A stretch of 64,000 bases of DNA from the NCBI GenBank assembly GCA_009617715.1, contig VTFK01000208.1:310001-374000 (forward strand), read 5' to 3'. Positions 1 to 9,469 of the stretch are shown piece by piece (positions within the stretch are counted from its first letter, which is position 1; every line of letters starts with the position of its first letter). Source of the stretch: Plectrocnemia conspersa (Eukaryota > Arthropoda > Insecta > Trichoptera > Polycentropodidae). Under the pieces are notes generated by a model, which saw only the letters and a program-made list of their open reading frames with translations, was not told the DNA's origin and did not search any database. The translations under genes and the position numbers were made by a program.

Positions 1-925
1 CAGATTTTCAAAAATAAGAAGTTTCCGAAAATAAAAATTGCTCAAATATAAAAAGACGTAAAAAAATACTGTTTGATACAAATCAAATCAGAATATAAAT
101 CAAAAACACGTCAAATTGACGGGTTTCGTAAATCTAGTGTCAAAACTTTGATTAATATGGGCGTACATGTTCGCCCATATGCCCTGGCGTCTTTTTTAAA
201 ATGACTAGCTTTTAATTTCAAATAAAATATTATTACTTATTTTTGTATAAATACTTCATAAATTTATCAATGATATGTGAAAATCATTTTAATTGTATCA
301 GATATTTTAAGGAAAAAAAATATTTTTAATAGTTTGTCGAAATAATTAAAAACAACAGAAACGTAGGACACTTTGTTTAAAGCAGTTCTAACAATTAAGG
401 CAATTGCCGCATGCTCATTTCTTTCATTTAACACCCGAGAGTGGGAAAGGGAAAAGATCTCATCACATGGGCTTGTCAATGAGTGTTTCCAGCAACAGGA
501 ACAATCAGAACAAAGTTAGGAACCAATTTAAAATATAAAACGTTTAATGCGATTTTTTTTATAAAATACGAACTACAAAAATTTCATTAAATGTAATCTA
601 TGATACATTATTTCGTTTTCTTAAAAGTTTAAATGTGATTTGATTTATTGTCAAAGAATAAAATGTTGAGAGCCACGGATTTTATTTAAATTTAAAAAAA
701 CACAACATAACGTAAAAAACATAAAAGAAAAAAGATGTGCTTACAAAAAAATTAACTCGTTAATCAAAGATTTATAAATATAGACATTTTTAAGATTTTT
801 ATTTTTTTAATAGTACCTACTAATAATGTTTTAATATTATGCAACTCGTGCAAATATATTAACGATTGTGTTGTGACAGTTTTCTTTTAATAATATGTAA
901 TGATAATGATAATAATTAATTAAAC
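1..925. other. A+T-rich sequence, probable CLPB intron
   Basis: No exon is visible here. The last CLPB exon in the window ends with a clean donor at 925/924 on the minus strand, so this is probably intron and the AAA+ exons lie beyond the left edge. About 395-480 is GC-richer and resembles part of the transposon at 57485-58567 (a shared stretch around TTAACAC.CGAGAG followed by GAAAGGG and ATCTCA), so it is likely a fragment of that family. Confidence 0.5.
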
Positions 926-2054
926 CTGCAGCAACTGTATTAATTGCACATCGTTGTCCAACGATAAATTGTCTAAGTCTTTGTTCCAAAGGAAATCGTT
1001 TTCGTTCTTCCAATTGAAATTGTGCTTCTCTCTAAAAATAAAACAATTGAAAACAATTTGCAATCCTGGAAGTAAATAACTATTATATTTTTTAGTGTTA
1101 CTTCTTTAGTGTATGTTTCTAATAGCTTGATAGATTCACTGTCACTTCTAGCATAATCTAACGGTCTCCTTCCAGCATTATCGCGTAACGTAGGATCTGC
1201 ACCAGCTTCTAATAATAATTTTGTAATATTCGAAACATCAGCAAGTGCAGCATAATGCAATGCTGTAAAACCTGCATATGTTGCTCGGCCATTCAACATA
1301 GGACAAAACTCTTCTTCTCTTTTACGTAAGACTAGTTAATATAAATTATTTTTGTTACACTCTATGCATGTTAAAATATCATTTGAAAACTATTATAAAA
1401 CCTGATAATGGATTTAAACCCAAAATTGAGGCAGTCTTTCTATTATTCATATATTCATCTTGTAAGTCTGTTTGAGACCCACACTTCAATAAAGCTTGAA
1501 CAGCTTCCGTGTTTCCGTTTATGCAAGCGGTCATCAATAGCGTCCATCCTAATTCGTGCCGTAAATCAGGTGATACTTTATTTTTATCAATGCCACACAG
1601 TCTATATTCAAGTTTTTGTTTTTATTATAAATGGAAACATAATAGAAATTTTCAATTTTTGTATTTATGATTACCTATTAATGTCATCAGCGTTTCCTGA
1701 TTGTGCGGCTATAAAGGCGGAAGTTTCTGAAATAAAAATATAAATAAACAAAATGATGAGAATATTTACAAGATGATGAAATATTAGTTTTAGTTTATTT
1801 TTATATTGCTTACCGCGTGTGTCATATTGAGAACTGGCCAATACCACAGCGACGGTTCCATAAGTTAAAGTGTGAAAATTGGGTAGTATAAAATTAAAGT
1901 TTCGATTTACATTGCTTTTAAATGCCAAATGCGAATAACGAAGCAAATCGCTCTGAATGGAATAGTTTCTCTTGTCTTTTTTGACTATTCGTGATGCAAA
2001 TTTTATAAAATCACTACACAGTTTACCGCTGAACTTCAACCCCTGCGTAAACAT
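926..2054 (-). CDS. CLPB: CLPB/SKD3-type mitochondrial disaggregase, 5' exons (partial)
   Basis: Caseinolytic peptidase B homologues are AAA+ protein disaggregases of the mitochondrial intermembrane space. Five minus-strand exons read in phase: 2054-1814, 1726-1675, 1601-1402, 1331-1102 and 1031-926, giving 276 codons plus 1 nt. The N terminus is basic (MFTQGLKFSGKL...), as expected of a presequence. Ankyrin repeats follow: ETSAFIAAQSGNADDINR, then ELGWTLLMTACINGNTEAV, then GFTALHYAALADVSNITKLL with PLDYA. The last exon reads RKRFPLEQRLRQFIVGQ, the conserved linker just before the AAA+ domain in this family. Walker A and later exons are off the window. Splice sites match (for example TTTCAG/A at 1727 and GCAG/GTTTAA at 925). 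The start is uncertain: the frame stays open upstream to an acceptor at 2148-2149, two upstream AUGs are in other frames, and 2054 is the first in-frame AUG. Confidence 0.85.
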
Positions 2055-2146
2055 CTCGTACCCATTCGGAAACACCGGGCGACTATCTGTCACTCGATAA
2101 TTTTGGCCATAGCACCATAATCTTACAAAAAAATATTTAAATAAAT

Positions 2147-2405
2147 ACTAAAAAAAAAATAAAAGATATTATTTGTAATTCTAATTAATCTGTCAATATA
2201 AAAATATACCGCCTAATATTGTATAAATACAGGGTTGGCTCTTTTTTCTTTGGCGCCAAAGGCAAAGAATATTTCTAACCCTCTCTAAAATCCTTAAATA
2301 TTTATAAAATATACATATATCAATTAAAATCACTTAAAAATATGTACACAGAAAATTTAAACGTTTTAACATAGTGCATTGTTATTTTCGCACGCCTCAT
2401 TATAC
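2147..2405 (-). other. CLPB upstream intron or leader beside the LTR element
   Basis: A pyrimidine-rich acceptor (a run of T then AG) lies at 2148-2149 just upstream of the first recognised CLPB exon. A 5' leader exon therefore probably lies further right, beyond the retrotransposon. The stretch itself is A+T-rich and shows no coding potential. Confidence 0.4.
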
Positions 2406-2862
2406 TGAAGCGGTCGTGGGTTACGCTTCTGTTTTGTAGTTATCGGCAGTCCGGTTGACGATCTGTGATAGGACGTTTGTACAGCGAACTGTACAAAGTG
2501 GCCCTTATGAAATCGTCCGGTACGCTCTTGACACGTGTTGACTGGGATCCTTCGACAGTCGTCGATATTAAACCTCGAGCGCGTGTCCTGGAGATGGTTG
2601 CTCGAACAGGAGGCGAGGTGTAGAATCCGTGTAGTCCAGTGAGTGTTGCAGTGTCAGAAGTCCTGAGTAGAATGTGTAAAGTGAGCTTTTGGCCCCGCCT
2701 TATATTCCCGGTCGGGTGCGTTAAGGTATCCCCACTCCTCGCGTTGCTTGCGGCTGCGGGAATGCGGCGTCATTGTACGACGCCGCTTAGTTCGGGTGCA
2801 AGGCTCAGCGGGACTTCACTTTTGCGTATGATGCGTCCCGGACGGTCGTCTCGGGATCGCCA
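2406..2862 (-). repeat. 3' LTR (intact, 457 bp)
   Basis: Complete LTR with TG...CA ends, matched by the two halves of the 5' LTR. On its right is a polypurine tract in minus sense (AAGAGGGGGAG, 2878-2868) five bases from the LTR boundary, which is the usual plus-strand primer position. Confidence 0.85.
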
Positions 2863-3301
2863 TAGTACTCCCCCTCTTAGCAATTTACAGTTGCGAAATT
2901 CAACCAAGAGGAGAAATTATGGCTCGTTCTAATTGATGTGGTATTCGTGCGCAGCGTGGGTCGGCGCAGATGAAGCAGAACCAGATGGTTGATGATTGTG
3001 TGGACGTATGTACAGCGAACTGTACAAAGTGGCCTTTGCGAATCTCTCAGCTAACGGAAAAGTAGGGGTTCGGGGTCCGTTTGTCACTTGCGCATGACCT
3101 GGTCCTCCAATGTGCATACTTCTACCTTAAAATATAAAGAATAATATTATTACTGCAATTCAAAAATATATTTCAAGATACTGGCTGTCCGTTGCTGTAT
3201 TTTTGTGTAGACTCGTCTGTCGTTGGTTGAAGTTGTTGCCGAAAATGTGAACAGTATCCCAAACATTTCGGGAATTTCACTGTTTAGCCAAATCGTGTCT
3301 G
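2863..3301 (-). other. Internal region of the LTR element, distal part
   Basis: Contains a 62-codon minus ORF (3117-2929) of no recognised family. A short motif around GTACAGCGAACTGTACAAAG (near 3010) is also present in the LTRs (near 2485 and 4048). An A+T-rich patch lies at 3122-3175. No gag or pol motifs are seen. Confidence 0.5.
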
Positions 3302-3890
3302 ATTAAGTTTACAGTCGAAACTTAGACAAAGAATTGGTGTTGCTGTTGGAGATGTGTCTCCAAATAGTGTGCGGAGCTGTGTATGTGGCACTCGGAGGTC
3401 CCGGCCGGCTAGGAAGCTCCCAGCCGCGTCCACAGGAAACTCTTCGTAGTGGAGTTGCATTGCGACGGGTCGTCGTTTAGTTTGTGGTTGAAACTGAAAC
3501 GATCAGTCGGTGCTGCAATCCGTTGCTAAGTTTATAGTCGAAACTTAGACGGGCGTTGTCGTTGCTGGAGATGTGTCTCCAGACAGTGGACGGAGCTGTG
3601 TATGTGGCACTCGGAGGTTCCGGTCGGCTAGGTAGTTCCCAGCCGCGTCCACAGGAAGCTTTTCGCAGTGGAGTTGCATTGCAGCGGGTCGTCGTTTAGT
3701 TTGTGGTTGAAACTGAAACGACCAGTCGGTGCTGCAATCCGTTGCTAAGTTTATAGTCGAAACTTAGACGGGCGTTGTCGTTGCTGGAGATGTGTCTCCA
3801 GACAGTGGACGGAGCTGTGTATGTGGCACTCGGAGGTTCCGGCCGGCTAGGAAGTTCCCCGCCGCGTCCACATGAAACTCTACGCAAGCA
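3302..3890. repeat. 219-bp tandem repeat inside the LTR element
   Basis: About 2.7 copies with an exact 219-bp offset: the motif GATGTGTCTCC recurs at 3351, 3570 and 3789. Each unit carries AGTCGAAACTTAGAC and the small palindrome CTGGAGA..TCTCCAG. In the minus sense the first unit is preceded by a 62-codon ORF (3952-3764) that starts 3 bases after the primer site. It has no recognised domain and may be what remains of a gag start. Confidence 0.85.
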
Positions 3891-3954
3891 TGTGTGATGG
3901 TCATCGTTGGTTGCGGGTTGGTTGAAACACTGGTATTGGCTGGAGAATCCATCG

Positions 3955-3968
3955 CGTCGGGGTCACCA
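3955..3968 (-). other. Primer-binding site, tRNA-Trp type
   Basis: In the minus sense, one base after the LTR end, the sequence reads TGGTGACCCCGACG. This is complementary to the 3' end of animal tRNA-Trp plus CCA, the primer used by CsRn1-type Ty3/gypsy elements. It places the parent of this element in that group by inference. Confidence 0.75.
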
Positions 3969-3969
3969 A

Positions 3970-4249
3970 TGAAGCGGTCGCGGGGTTACGCTTCTGTTTT
4001 GTAGTTATCGGCAGTCCGGTTGACGATCTGTGATAGGACGTTTGTACAGCGAACTGTACAAAGTGGCCCTTATGAAATCGTCCGGTACGCTCTTGACACG
4101 TGTTGACTGGGATCCTTCGACAGTCGTCGATATTAAACCTCGAGCGCGTGTCCTGGAGATGGTTGCTCGAACAGGAGGCGAGGTGTAGAATCCGTGTAGT
4201 CCAGTGAGTGTTGCAGTGTCAGAAGTCCTGAGTAGAATGTGTAAAGTGA
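3970..4249 (-). repeat. 5' LTR, downstream part (split by jockey)
   Basis: Matches the left 279 bp of the 3' LTR almost base for base. It ends in GTGTAAAGTGA (4239-4249), one copy of the 11-bp target duplication made by the jockey insertion. Confidence 0.85.
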
Positions 4250-4336
4250 TCCTTGATCCTTGATCATGACGTTTTTGGTGTACCGTGGATGTTGATCCTT
4301 TTACACCTTTGTCTGTCTGAAAAGATAATGTATATA

Positions 4337-7120
4337 TTATCTGTGTTTTATCTGTTGTTTAGATATGGGTTGGGCTGGGTTTGCGGTAATGGGAGGGGAG
4401 GAGGTTGGTAGTTGGCGGGTTAGGATACCTTGTGGGCGTTTGTGTTTGTGGGGGATGGTGTTTGGATCTAGGTCCGCTAGGTGTTTGATGGAATTGTTGT
4501 CTATCTTAGGGATGTGCCTGTAGAACTGTTGAGCTAGTTTGAGAATGTGGTCAAAGAGGTATGGCGTGTTTGTGTCGTTGTGTATTTGTTCGTTCCGTAC
4601 GAACCATGGCGCTTTTACACTTGTGCGTAAAATCTTGTTTTGGCATACTTGCATCTTTTGATGTGAGTTGGGGGCTGCTGTACCCCATATAGGGGAGGCG
4701 TATGTTAAAGTGGGTCTGATGATGGCTTTGTAAAGCAATAGTTTGTTTTTTAGGTTGAGGACGCTACGTCTTCCTATGAGTGGGTATAGGGCTCCGTAGG
4801 CGGCTGTAGCTTTTCTTGCCGTGTTAGCTATGTGGGGCCCCCAGGTCAATTTTTTGTCTAGGGTGAGGCCGAGGTATTTGACTTGGGTTGACCAAGGAAT
4901 TGGGGTGTTTCTAATTTTAAGTCTGGGTGGGTTTGTACAACTTTTTTTTGTGAATATTAGTCCTTGGCTTTTGTCTGGATTAATTTTAAAGCGCCATTTG
5001 GCGTACCATAATTCTAATTTGTCTATTTCTTTCTGAGCACGCGAAATGGCAAGAGGAATAGATTTGGACGAGCTTAAAAGCGCAGTGTCGTCCGCGTAGA
5101 GTGCAAGTATGGTGTGACGGTTGGATGGCTTGGGGACGTCGGACGTGAAGATGTTGAACAGTAGCGGTGAAATTATGGAGCCTTGAGGTACTCCTGCTTT
5201 GATTTGTCTGGGTGCCGAGAGGCAGCCCTCGAATCGCACTTGAAATGTGCGGCTATCTAAAAATGAAGCTATCAGCTGGATAATGCTAGTGGGGAAGTTA
5301 AGTGTGTGGAGTTTGTACAAGAGGCCTTCATGCCATACCCTGTCGAAGGCTTGGGATATGTCAAAAAATACGGCTACTGTGGAAGATTTGTGGTTGAAAT
5401 TGTTCGCTATGGTGTCGGTTACGCGCAAGAGTTGGTGTAATGTGTTGTGGTTTTCTCTGAACCCGTGCTGTTCGTCCGGAAGAACTTTCAGCTCGCGTGT
5501 CAGTGTGGTGAGACGTCTGTGGATCACTCGCTCGAACAGTTTGTTGATAGAGGATAGAAGGCTGATGGGGCGGTAGTTTTGAGGAAATTTTGGGTCTTCG
5601 TTGGGCTTTGGGAGGATTACTACAATAGCAGATTTCCAAGCTGGGGGGTAGTACCGATTGCGCAAAGCTGCGTTGAAGATGTTGGTTATTGTGACGATTG
5701 TTTTCTTGGGAGAATATGTCAGAGCTTTGTTGGGGACGTTATCTAATCCGGGAGCTTTGTGGGGCCGGAGGTTCTGGATGAAATAGTATATTTCAGCCGG
5801 AGATGTTAATTTAATTTTGTCCGACGGAGTTTTTGAGTTAATTGAGCACACGGTGAAGTTTACCGAATCTGTGAATGTGTTGTGTCCTCTGCGGGCAGGG
5901 TTGGGCGTGAATTGCTCTTGAAGAGAGTCTGCGAAGGCTTCTGTTTTTTCCGTGGACGTGTATACCAGTCCCCTGTTGGAGGTATGCAGTGGTGGGGTGT
6001 ACGGGGAGGGTTTTTTGAGTGATTTAGCTAATTTCCATAGGGAATTATCTTGGGTGGCCAGAGAATTGATTTTTTGGTCCCATTGCTTGTTGTGGAAATC
6101 TCGAAGCGCTTTTCTGACTATCGCTTGGTGTTTGTTCATTTCTATTTTGTCCGCTGGGTCACCGTAGCGTTGCCAGCGTCTGCGAAAGTGGTTTTTGGTG
6201 GAGATCAACAGTCTGGTCTCAGGGTCTAGGCGGGGGCGGGTACTTGTATTGGTAGTTGGAGTGGCCGCGAAGTTTAATGCTGCTGTGTAGTTGTTTGTAA
6301 GAGATTGTACTGCTGAGTCTATTTGTTCGTTAGTGGCTAAGAAGTGTGGGATTATTGTGTTTGTTTCTAAGTGAAATTTGAATTTTAGCCAGTGTGTGAA
6401 TTTTGAAATCCCGGGGGATTCAGCTGTATGGGGCCGGGTGATGTCAAAAGGGTTTGAGAGATTGACCAGAACCGGGTTGTGGTCAGAAGAGAGGTCGCTT
6501 ATGGCGTGGAGTTCGATCGACCATGGAAAGTTGCTGTGGGCTAGAAGGTCTATAGTGGATGGGCGACGTCCGATTGCGCTATAGCAAGTGGGTTCGGGAG
6601 GGCCGATTACGCAAACGTTAGAGTTGAAGGCGTAGTTGAAGAGGTCGTTACCTTTGTGGGAGGCGCGTGGGCAATTCCAGAAGGGATGCTTGGCGTTGAA
6701 GTCGCCGGCTACGATTGTGGGAGTGTTGTCGCAAAAAAGTTTATTTAGATCGTCGTAGTCGATGGGTGAGTTGGGTGGACTATAATATGCTATTAGTTTG
6801 AAGGTGCCCGAGTCAGTGGTGGGTATTTGTAAAATTGTGGCTTCTGATTGTAGTAGGTCGGGGGTGGGGATTCTGTTGTGGGCGATAGATTTTTTGATAA
6901 ATATTGCGGTTCCACCGCCCCTGCTGTGGATTCTGTCATTTTTATATAGGATGTAATTTGGGATGTTAGGTGCGTTGGATTGGCGGAGATGTGTTTCGTT
7001 AATTAGTAGTATGTCAGTATTGTACGTTTTTATAAATTGTCTGAGTTCGAGAATTCGGTGGGTGAGGCCGTTGGCGTTCCAATATACCAGGGTGAGAGAG
7101 CTGGCTTTATTTACTGCCAT
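4337..7120 (-). CDS. Jockey ORF2: endonuclease-reverse transcriptase
   Basis: A 927-residue protein that nicks target DNA and copies the element RNA at the nick. The N-terminal APE-type endonuclease (about residues 1-225) shows VYWNANGL, INETHL, YYSPP, VAGDFNAKHPFW, STIDLLAHS and SDHNPVLV. The reverse transcriptase (about 440-760) shows NYRPISLLSSINKLFE, EQHGFRENHNT, VFFDISQAFDRVWHEGLLYKL as blocks, then AGVPQGSIISPLLFNIF and the catalytic LALYADDTALL, then KYLGLTLDKKLTW. A C-terminal region without RNase H follows. It overlaps the end of ORF1 by 14 nt, so translation by reinitiation or shunting is likely. Length and motif order fit complete jockey ORF2 proteins; no frame break is seen. Confidence 0.93.
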   Translation of the reverse strand: MAVNKASSLTLVYWNANGLTHRILELRQFIKTYNTDILLINETHLRQSNAPNIPNYILYKNDRIHSRGGGTAIFIKKSIAHNRIPTPDLLQSEATILQIPTTDSGTFKLIAYYSPPNSPIDYDDLNKLFCDNTPTIVAGDFNAKHPFWNCPRASHKGNDLFNYAFNSNVCVIGPPEPTCYSAIGRRPSTIDLLAHSNFPWSIELHAISDLSSDHNPVLVNLSNPFDITRPHTAESPGISKFTHWLKFKFHLETNTIIPHFLATNEQIDSAVQSLTNNYTAALNFAATPTTNTSTRPRLDPETRLLISTKNHFRRRWQRYGDPADKIEMNKHQAIVRKALRDFHNKQWDQKINSLATQDNSLWKLAKSLKKPSPYTPPLHTSNRGLVYTSTEKTEAFADSLQEQFTPNPARRGHNTFTDSVNFTVCSINSKTPSDKIKLTSPAEIYYFIQNLRPHKAPGLDNVPNKALTYSPKKTIVTITNIFNAALRNRYYPPAWKSAIVVILPKPNEDPKFPQNYRPISLLSSINKLFERVIHRRLTTLTRELKVLPDEQHGFRENHNTLHQLLRVTDTIANNFNHKSSTVAVFFDISQAFDRVWHEGLLYKLHTLNFPTSIIQLIASFLDSRTFQVRFEGCLSAPRQIKAGVPQGSIISPLLFNIFTSDVPKPSNRHTILALYADDTALLSSSKSIPLAISRAQKEIDKLELWYAKWRFKINPDKSQGLIFTKKSCTNPPRLKIRNTPIPWSTQVKYLGLTLDKKLTWGPHIANTARKATAAYGALYPLIGRRSVLNLKNKLLLYKAIIRPTLTYASPIWGTAAPNSHQKMQVCQNKILRTSVKAPWFVRNEQIHNDTNTPYLFDHILKLAQQFYRHIPKIDNNSIKHLADLDPNTIPHKHKRPQGILTRQLPTSSPPITANPAQPISKQQIKHR

Positions 7121-8438
7121 TGAAAGAGGGGTTTGTCGCCAGGGTCTGAATGACCATTGCGGTGATCTGAGCTATTAGCTCGGGAGAGAAAGTTGGGGGG
7201 GGACTTGGTTTTAAAACCTGGCTATATTTCGTCTGTAGGGTGACTGGACGAGTCGGTGGAGGTGGGGTTGGCAGTGGGGTTGGCGGTGGGGTGGAGTATT
7301 TGGGGGGATTTTTGGGCGCCGGCCATTTCGGGCAGCCTTTGTAGCTGGCCGGATGAGCTCCGCCGCAGTTGATGCACTTGGGCGCTGACTTTGCGTCCTT
7401 TGTGCAGTTGAAGGTGGGGTGGTCGCCTGCACACTTGACGCATGCGTATTCCATTGCGCAATTCAGCGCGGCGTGGCCGAACCGTTGGCAACGGTGGCAT
7501 TGAGCGGCTTTGGTCGGCTGGTTTAAGCTCTCCACTGTTATTTTCAGGTGGAGGAGAGAATCTAGTTGAAACAGGGCTTTTTGCTGGTCAGATTTGGTTA
7601 ATTTCACTAATACCATTGGGTATTGGATTTTAGTCGTTCTTGAGGACATGCGGATGACCTCAGCGATTGCGAAGCCCTGTTCGGTGAGGGCTTCTTTTAT
7701 TTCCTCAGGGGAAAGAGAGGTGGGGATTCCTCGGAGGACAACTTTTAGGGGTTTGTCCTCTGGGAGAGAATAGGTGTAGAAGGGGATTTTGGCTAGTTTA
7801 AGAGCCGTGGTCGCCTTTCTGTAATCGTCTGGTGTGGAGACGGCGATATTAATGCCGTTGTTGGTTTGTTTAGTCGTGAAGTGGGTGATAGATTTTTTCA
7901 TAGTTTCCACTACTTTTTTGTAGGGCGTGGGGGATGAGATTATGATTGGTGGGATTGGAGACCGGGTGGTGTGATTTGTGGGTGGATAGCGTGTAATCTG
8001 TGATTGACTTAGCTGTTTGGGTGGCGTTGCTGCTGTCACAGGGGCTGCGGCATGCGGCGTCGATGTTGAGGCGGGCTGTCTTGGCGTTACGGCGGTCGGT
8101 CTTGGCGTTTCGGCGGGCGGTCTTGGCGTTTCGGCGGGCGGTCTTGGTGTTTCGGCGGGCGGTCTTGGCGTTTCGGCGGGCGGTTGTGGCGTTTCGGCGG
8201 GCGGTTGTGATTCCTCAAGATCCATTTCTTCGGATGAAGTTGAGGATTCTCCTTCTTGCGTCAGGTCGGTCTTTTTTGGTTTTTTCCGTTTTCTTGGTCC
8301 TCTTGCTTTGATGGCGGCGGCAAGTTGGGTGGAAAGTTCTTTGATTTTGCGATCCTGTCTTTCAATTGTTTTTTCCAGGCGGTTTATGAGCGTCTGGAAG
8401 TCCTTGAGACTGTCGAGTTTTGTCGGAGTGGGTGTCAT
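7107..8438 (-). CDS. Jockey ORF1: Gag-like nucleic-acid-binding protein
   Basis: A 443-residue RNA-binding and chaperone protein of the element. A short coiled-coil-like start (LINRLEKTIERQDRKIKEL) is followed by a Lys/Arg patch (GPRKRKKPKK), a proline-rich tandem repeat of the 7-residue unit PPAETPR (about residues 80-115), and a PRE_C2HC-type segment (about 190-300, with VVLRGIPTSLSPEEI). Then come three CCHC zinc knuckles in a row (CHRCQRFGHAALNC, CVKCAGDHPTFNC, CINCGGAHPASYKGC). This order is typical of jockey-clade ORF1. The repeat unit makes a 21-bp minisatellite at about 8095-8215. Confidence 0.92.
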   Translation of the reverse strand: MTPTPTKLDSLKDFQTLINRLEKTIERQDRKIKELSTQLAAAIKARGPRKRKKPKKTDLTQEGESSTSSEEMDLEESQPPAETPQPPAETPRPPAETPRPPAETPRPPAETPRPTAVTPRQPASTSTPHAAAPVTAATPPKQLSQSQITRYPPTNHTTRSPIPPIIISSPTPYKKVVETMKKSITHFTTKQTNNGINIAVSTPDDYRKATTALKLAKIPFYTYSLPEDKPLKVVLRGIPTSLSPEEIKEALTEQGFAIAEVIRMSSRTTKIQYPMVLVKLTKSDQQKALFQLDSLLHLKITVESLNQPTKAAQCHRCQRFGHAALNCAMEYACVKCAGDHPTFNCTKDAKSAPKCINCGGAHPASYKGCPKWPAPKNPPKYSTPPPTPLPTPPPPTRPVTLQTKYSQVLKPSPPPTFSPELIAQITAMVIQTLATNPSFNGSK

Positions 8439-8501
8439 GATCGACTTTGGAGTAGACTGTCTGGCTCCGTCTGAACGAATCCCCGTCTAGTGTCTGTGTT
8501 C

Positions 8502-8690
8502 GTGTAAAGTGAGCTTTTGGCCCCGCCTTATATTCCCGGTCGGGTGCGTTAAGGTATCCCCACTCCTCGCGTTGCTTGCGGCTGCGGGAATGCGGCGTCA
8601 TTGTACGACGCCGCTTAGTTCGGGTGCAAGGCTCAGCGGGACTTCACTTTTGCGTATGATGCGTCCCGGACGGTCGTCTCGGGATCGCCA
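8502..8690 (-). repeat. 5' LTR, upstream part (split by jockey)
   Basis: Matches the right part of the 3' LTR through its TGGCG terminus at 8690. It begins with the second copy of the jockey target duplication, GTGTAAAGTGA (8502-8512). Confidence 0.85.
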
Positions 8691-9179
8691 TAATACCACT
8701 CATAAAAAAATATCAATACAGACTCTATAGTTCGACAAGAACTGGGAATTTACGTACAAAGAGGAAGTTTCATAAATCGAAAAAGCTTAAATTTTTATTT
8801 AGTACAAAATAATTTCTTTCTAAGAAATATTTGATAAATAAATACGAAATATGTGTTAAAACAAAAAAAAATATTTTTTTGGAAATTAATTATGAATGAC
8901 TACCACTTTATCAATTCCTGGATCCTCCGCTGCTAAAACCAGATTAGTTTATAAATTAGACCTTATTTTAAATAACTTGTATTGAGCATTACGTGTAAAT
9001 ATATTATTATTTTACTTAAATTTCATTTAAAAAATCCGATCATGTAAAAATCGTGATTAATGCAATCCAATTTAAAATAACTTCCTACAGCTCTGAATTT
9101 GTCACCATTTTCTACCATTTAAATAATTTTTAATTTACTTTTCCAAAGACACTATTATTTTTAAAATTGTCGGTAGCGA
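8691..9179. other. A+T-rich spacer between the LTR element and the r2d2 upstream region
   Basis: No supported exon. If CLPB has a leader exon it probably lies near the right end of this stretch. One possible minus-strand donor, AAAA/GTAAAT near 9137, is noted only as a suggestion. Confidence 0.35.
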
Positions 9180-9345
9180 TATAATGATTCGCACTCGCCG
9201 GGGTCGTGATGAACGGGGATTAACTGTAATGATTTATTGATCGCTTATATTGCGCATGTCAAGTGTCGGTTTTATTAGCAGCTGGCAACATTGTAGTGTC
9301 AGTTACTATTGCCCTGGCTGATATCGCCGTTCGACAAAAAGTCGT
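9180..9345 (+). promoter_or_regulatory. Probable promoter/leader exon of r2d2, possibly shared with CLPB
   Basis: A GC-richer, CpG-containing island lies in otherwise A+T-rich DNA between two divergent genes. It ends at a good donor (AAAAAGTC/GTAAAGTAT near 9341). The first coding exon of r2d2 begins exactly at an acceptor with ATG, so a non-coding leader exon upstream is required. The divergent layout suggests a bidirectional promoter before the retroelement landed on the CLPB side. Start sites cannot be seen from sequence alone. Confidence 0.4.
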
Positions 9346-9469
9346 AAAGTATGCATTAAAATATTACTATTTTATCTCACAATGTATACATTTATATATT
9401 AGAGAGTTAGGTACAAAGCCCCTTTCTTTAAAGCAACCAAAAACCTTAGAAAACTCGGATTTATATTAG

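Larger units (their letters stand above)
4250..8501 (-). mobile_element. Jockey-clade non-LTR retrotransposon, apparently full length
   Basis: A 4252-bp element flanked by exact 11-bp repeats (4239-4249 and 8502-8512). It carries a 63-bp 5' leader, ORF1 and ORF2 with intact frames, and a short 3' region after the ORF2 stop. The 3' end lacks a poly(A) tail; it ends in repeats of TCCTTGA as read on the plus strand (4250-4263), a terminal simple repeat of the kind some non-LTR elements carry. With both ORFs open and all EN and RT motifs present, it could still be active or be a recent copy of an active source. Confidence 0.9.
2406..8690 (-). mobile_element. Non-autonomous LTR retrotransposon (TRIM/LARD-like) with a nested jockey element
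   Basis: The 3' LTR (2406-2862) is repeated as a 5' LTR that is split in two, 3970-4249 and 8502-8690, by a jockey insertion. Each LTR begins TGGCG and ends TTCA in the minus sense. The flanks are TTATAC (2400-2405) and TAATAC (8691-8696), a near-perfect 6-bp target duplication. The internal region is only 1107 bp (2863-3969), with no gag-pol, a primer site at 3955-3968, 219-bp tandem repeats and a purine tract (AAGAGGGGGAG) at 2878-2868. By eye the LTR copies differ by one substitution and one 1-bp indel near 2416/3981, so the insertion is young. Proteins must have been supplied in trans by a Ty3/gypsy relative. It sits about 260 bp upstream of the first recognised CLPB exon. Confidence 0.85.

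Noticed and set aside
2310..2372. ATG at 2372 (minus, MLKRLNF) as the missing CLPB first exon
   Set aside because: It looks like a presequence start, but no donor in the right phase (0) is present before its stop, so it cannot join the acceptor at 2148.
8000..8490. Long plus-strand ORFs opposite jockey ORF1
   Set aside because: They are mirror images of the proline-rich repeat and zinc-knuckle coding region on the minus strand.
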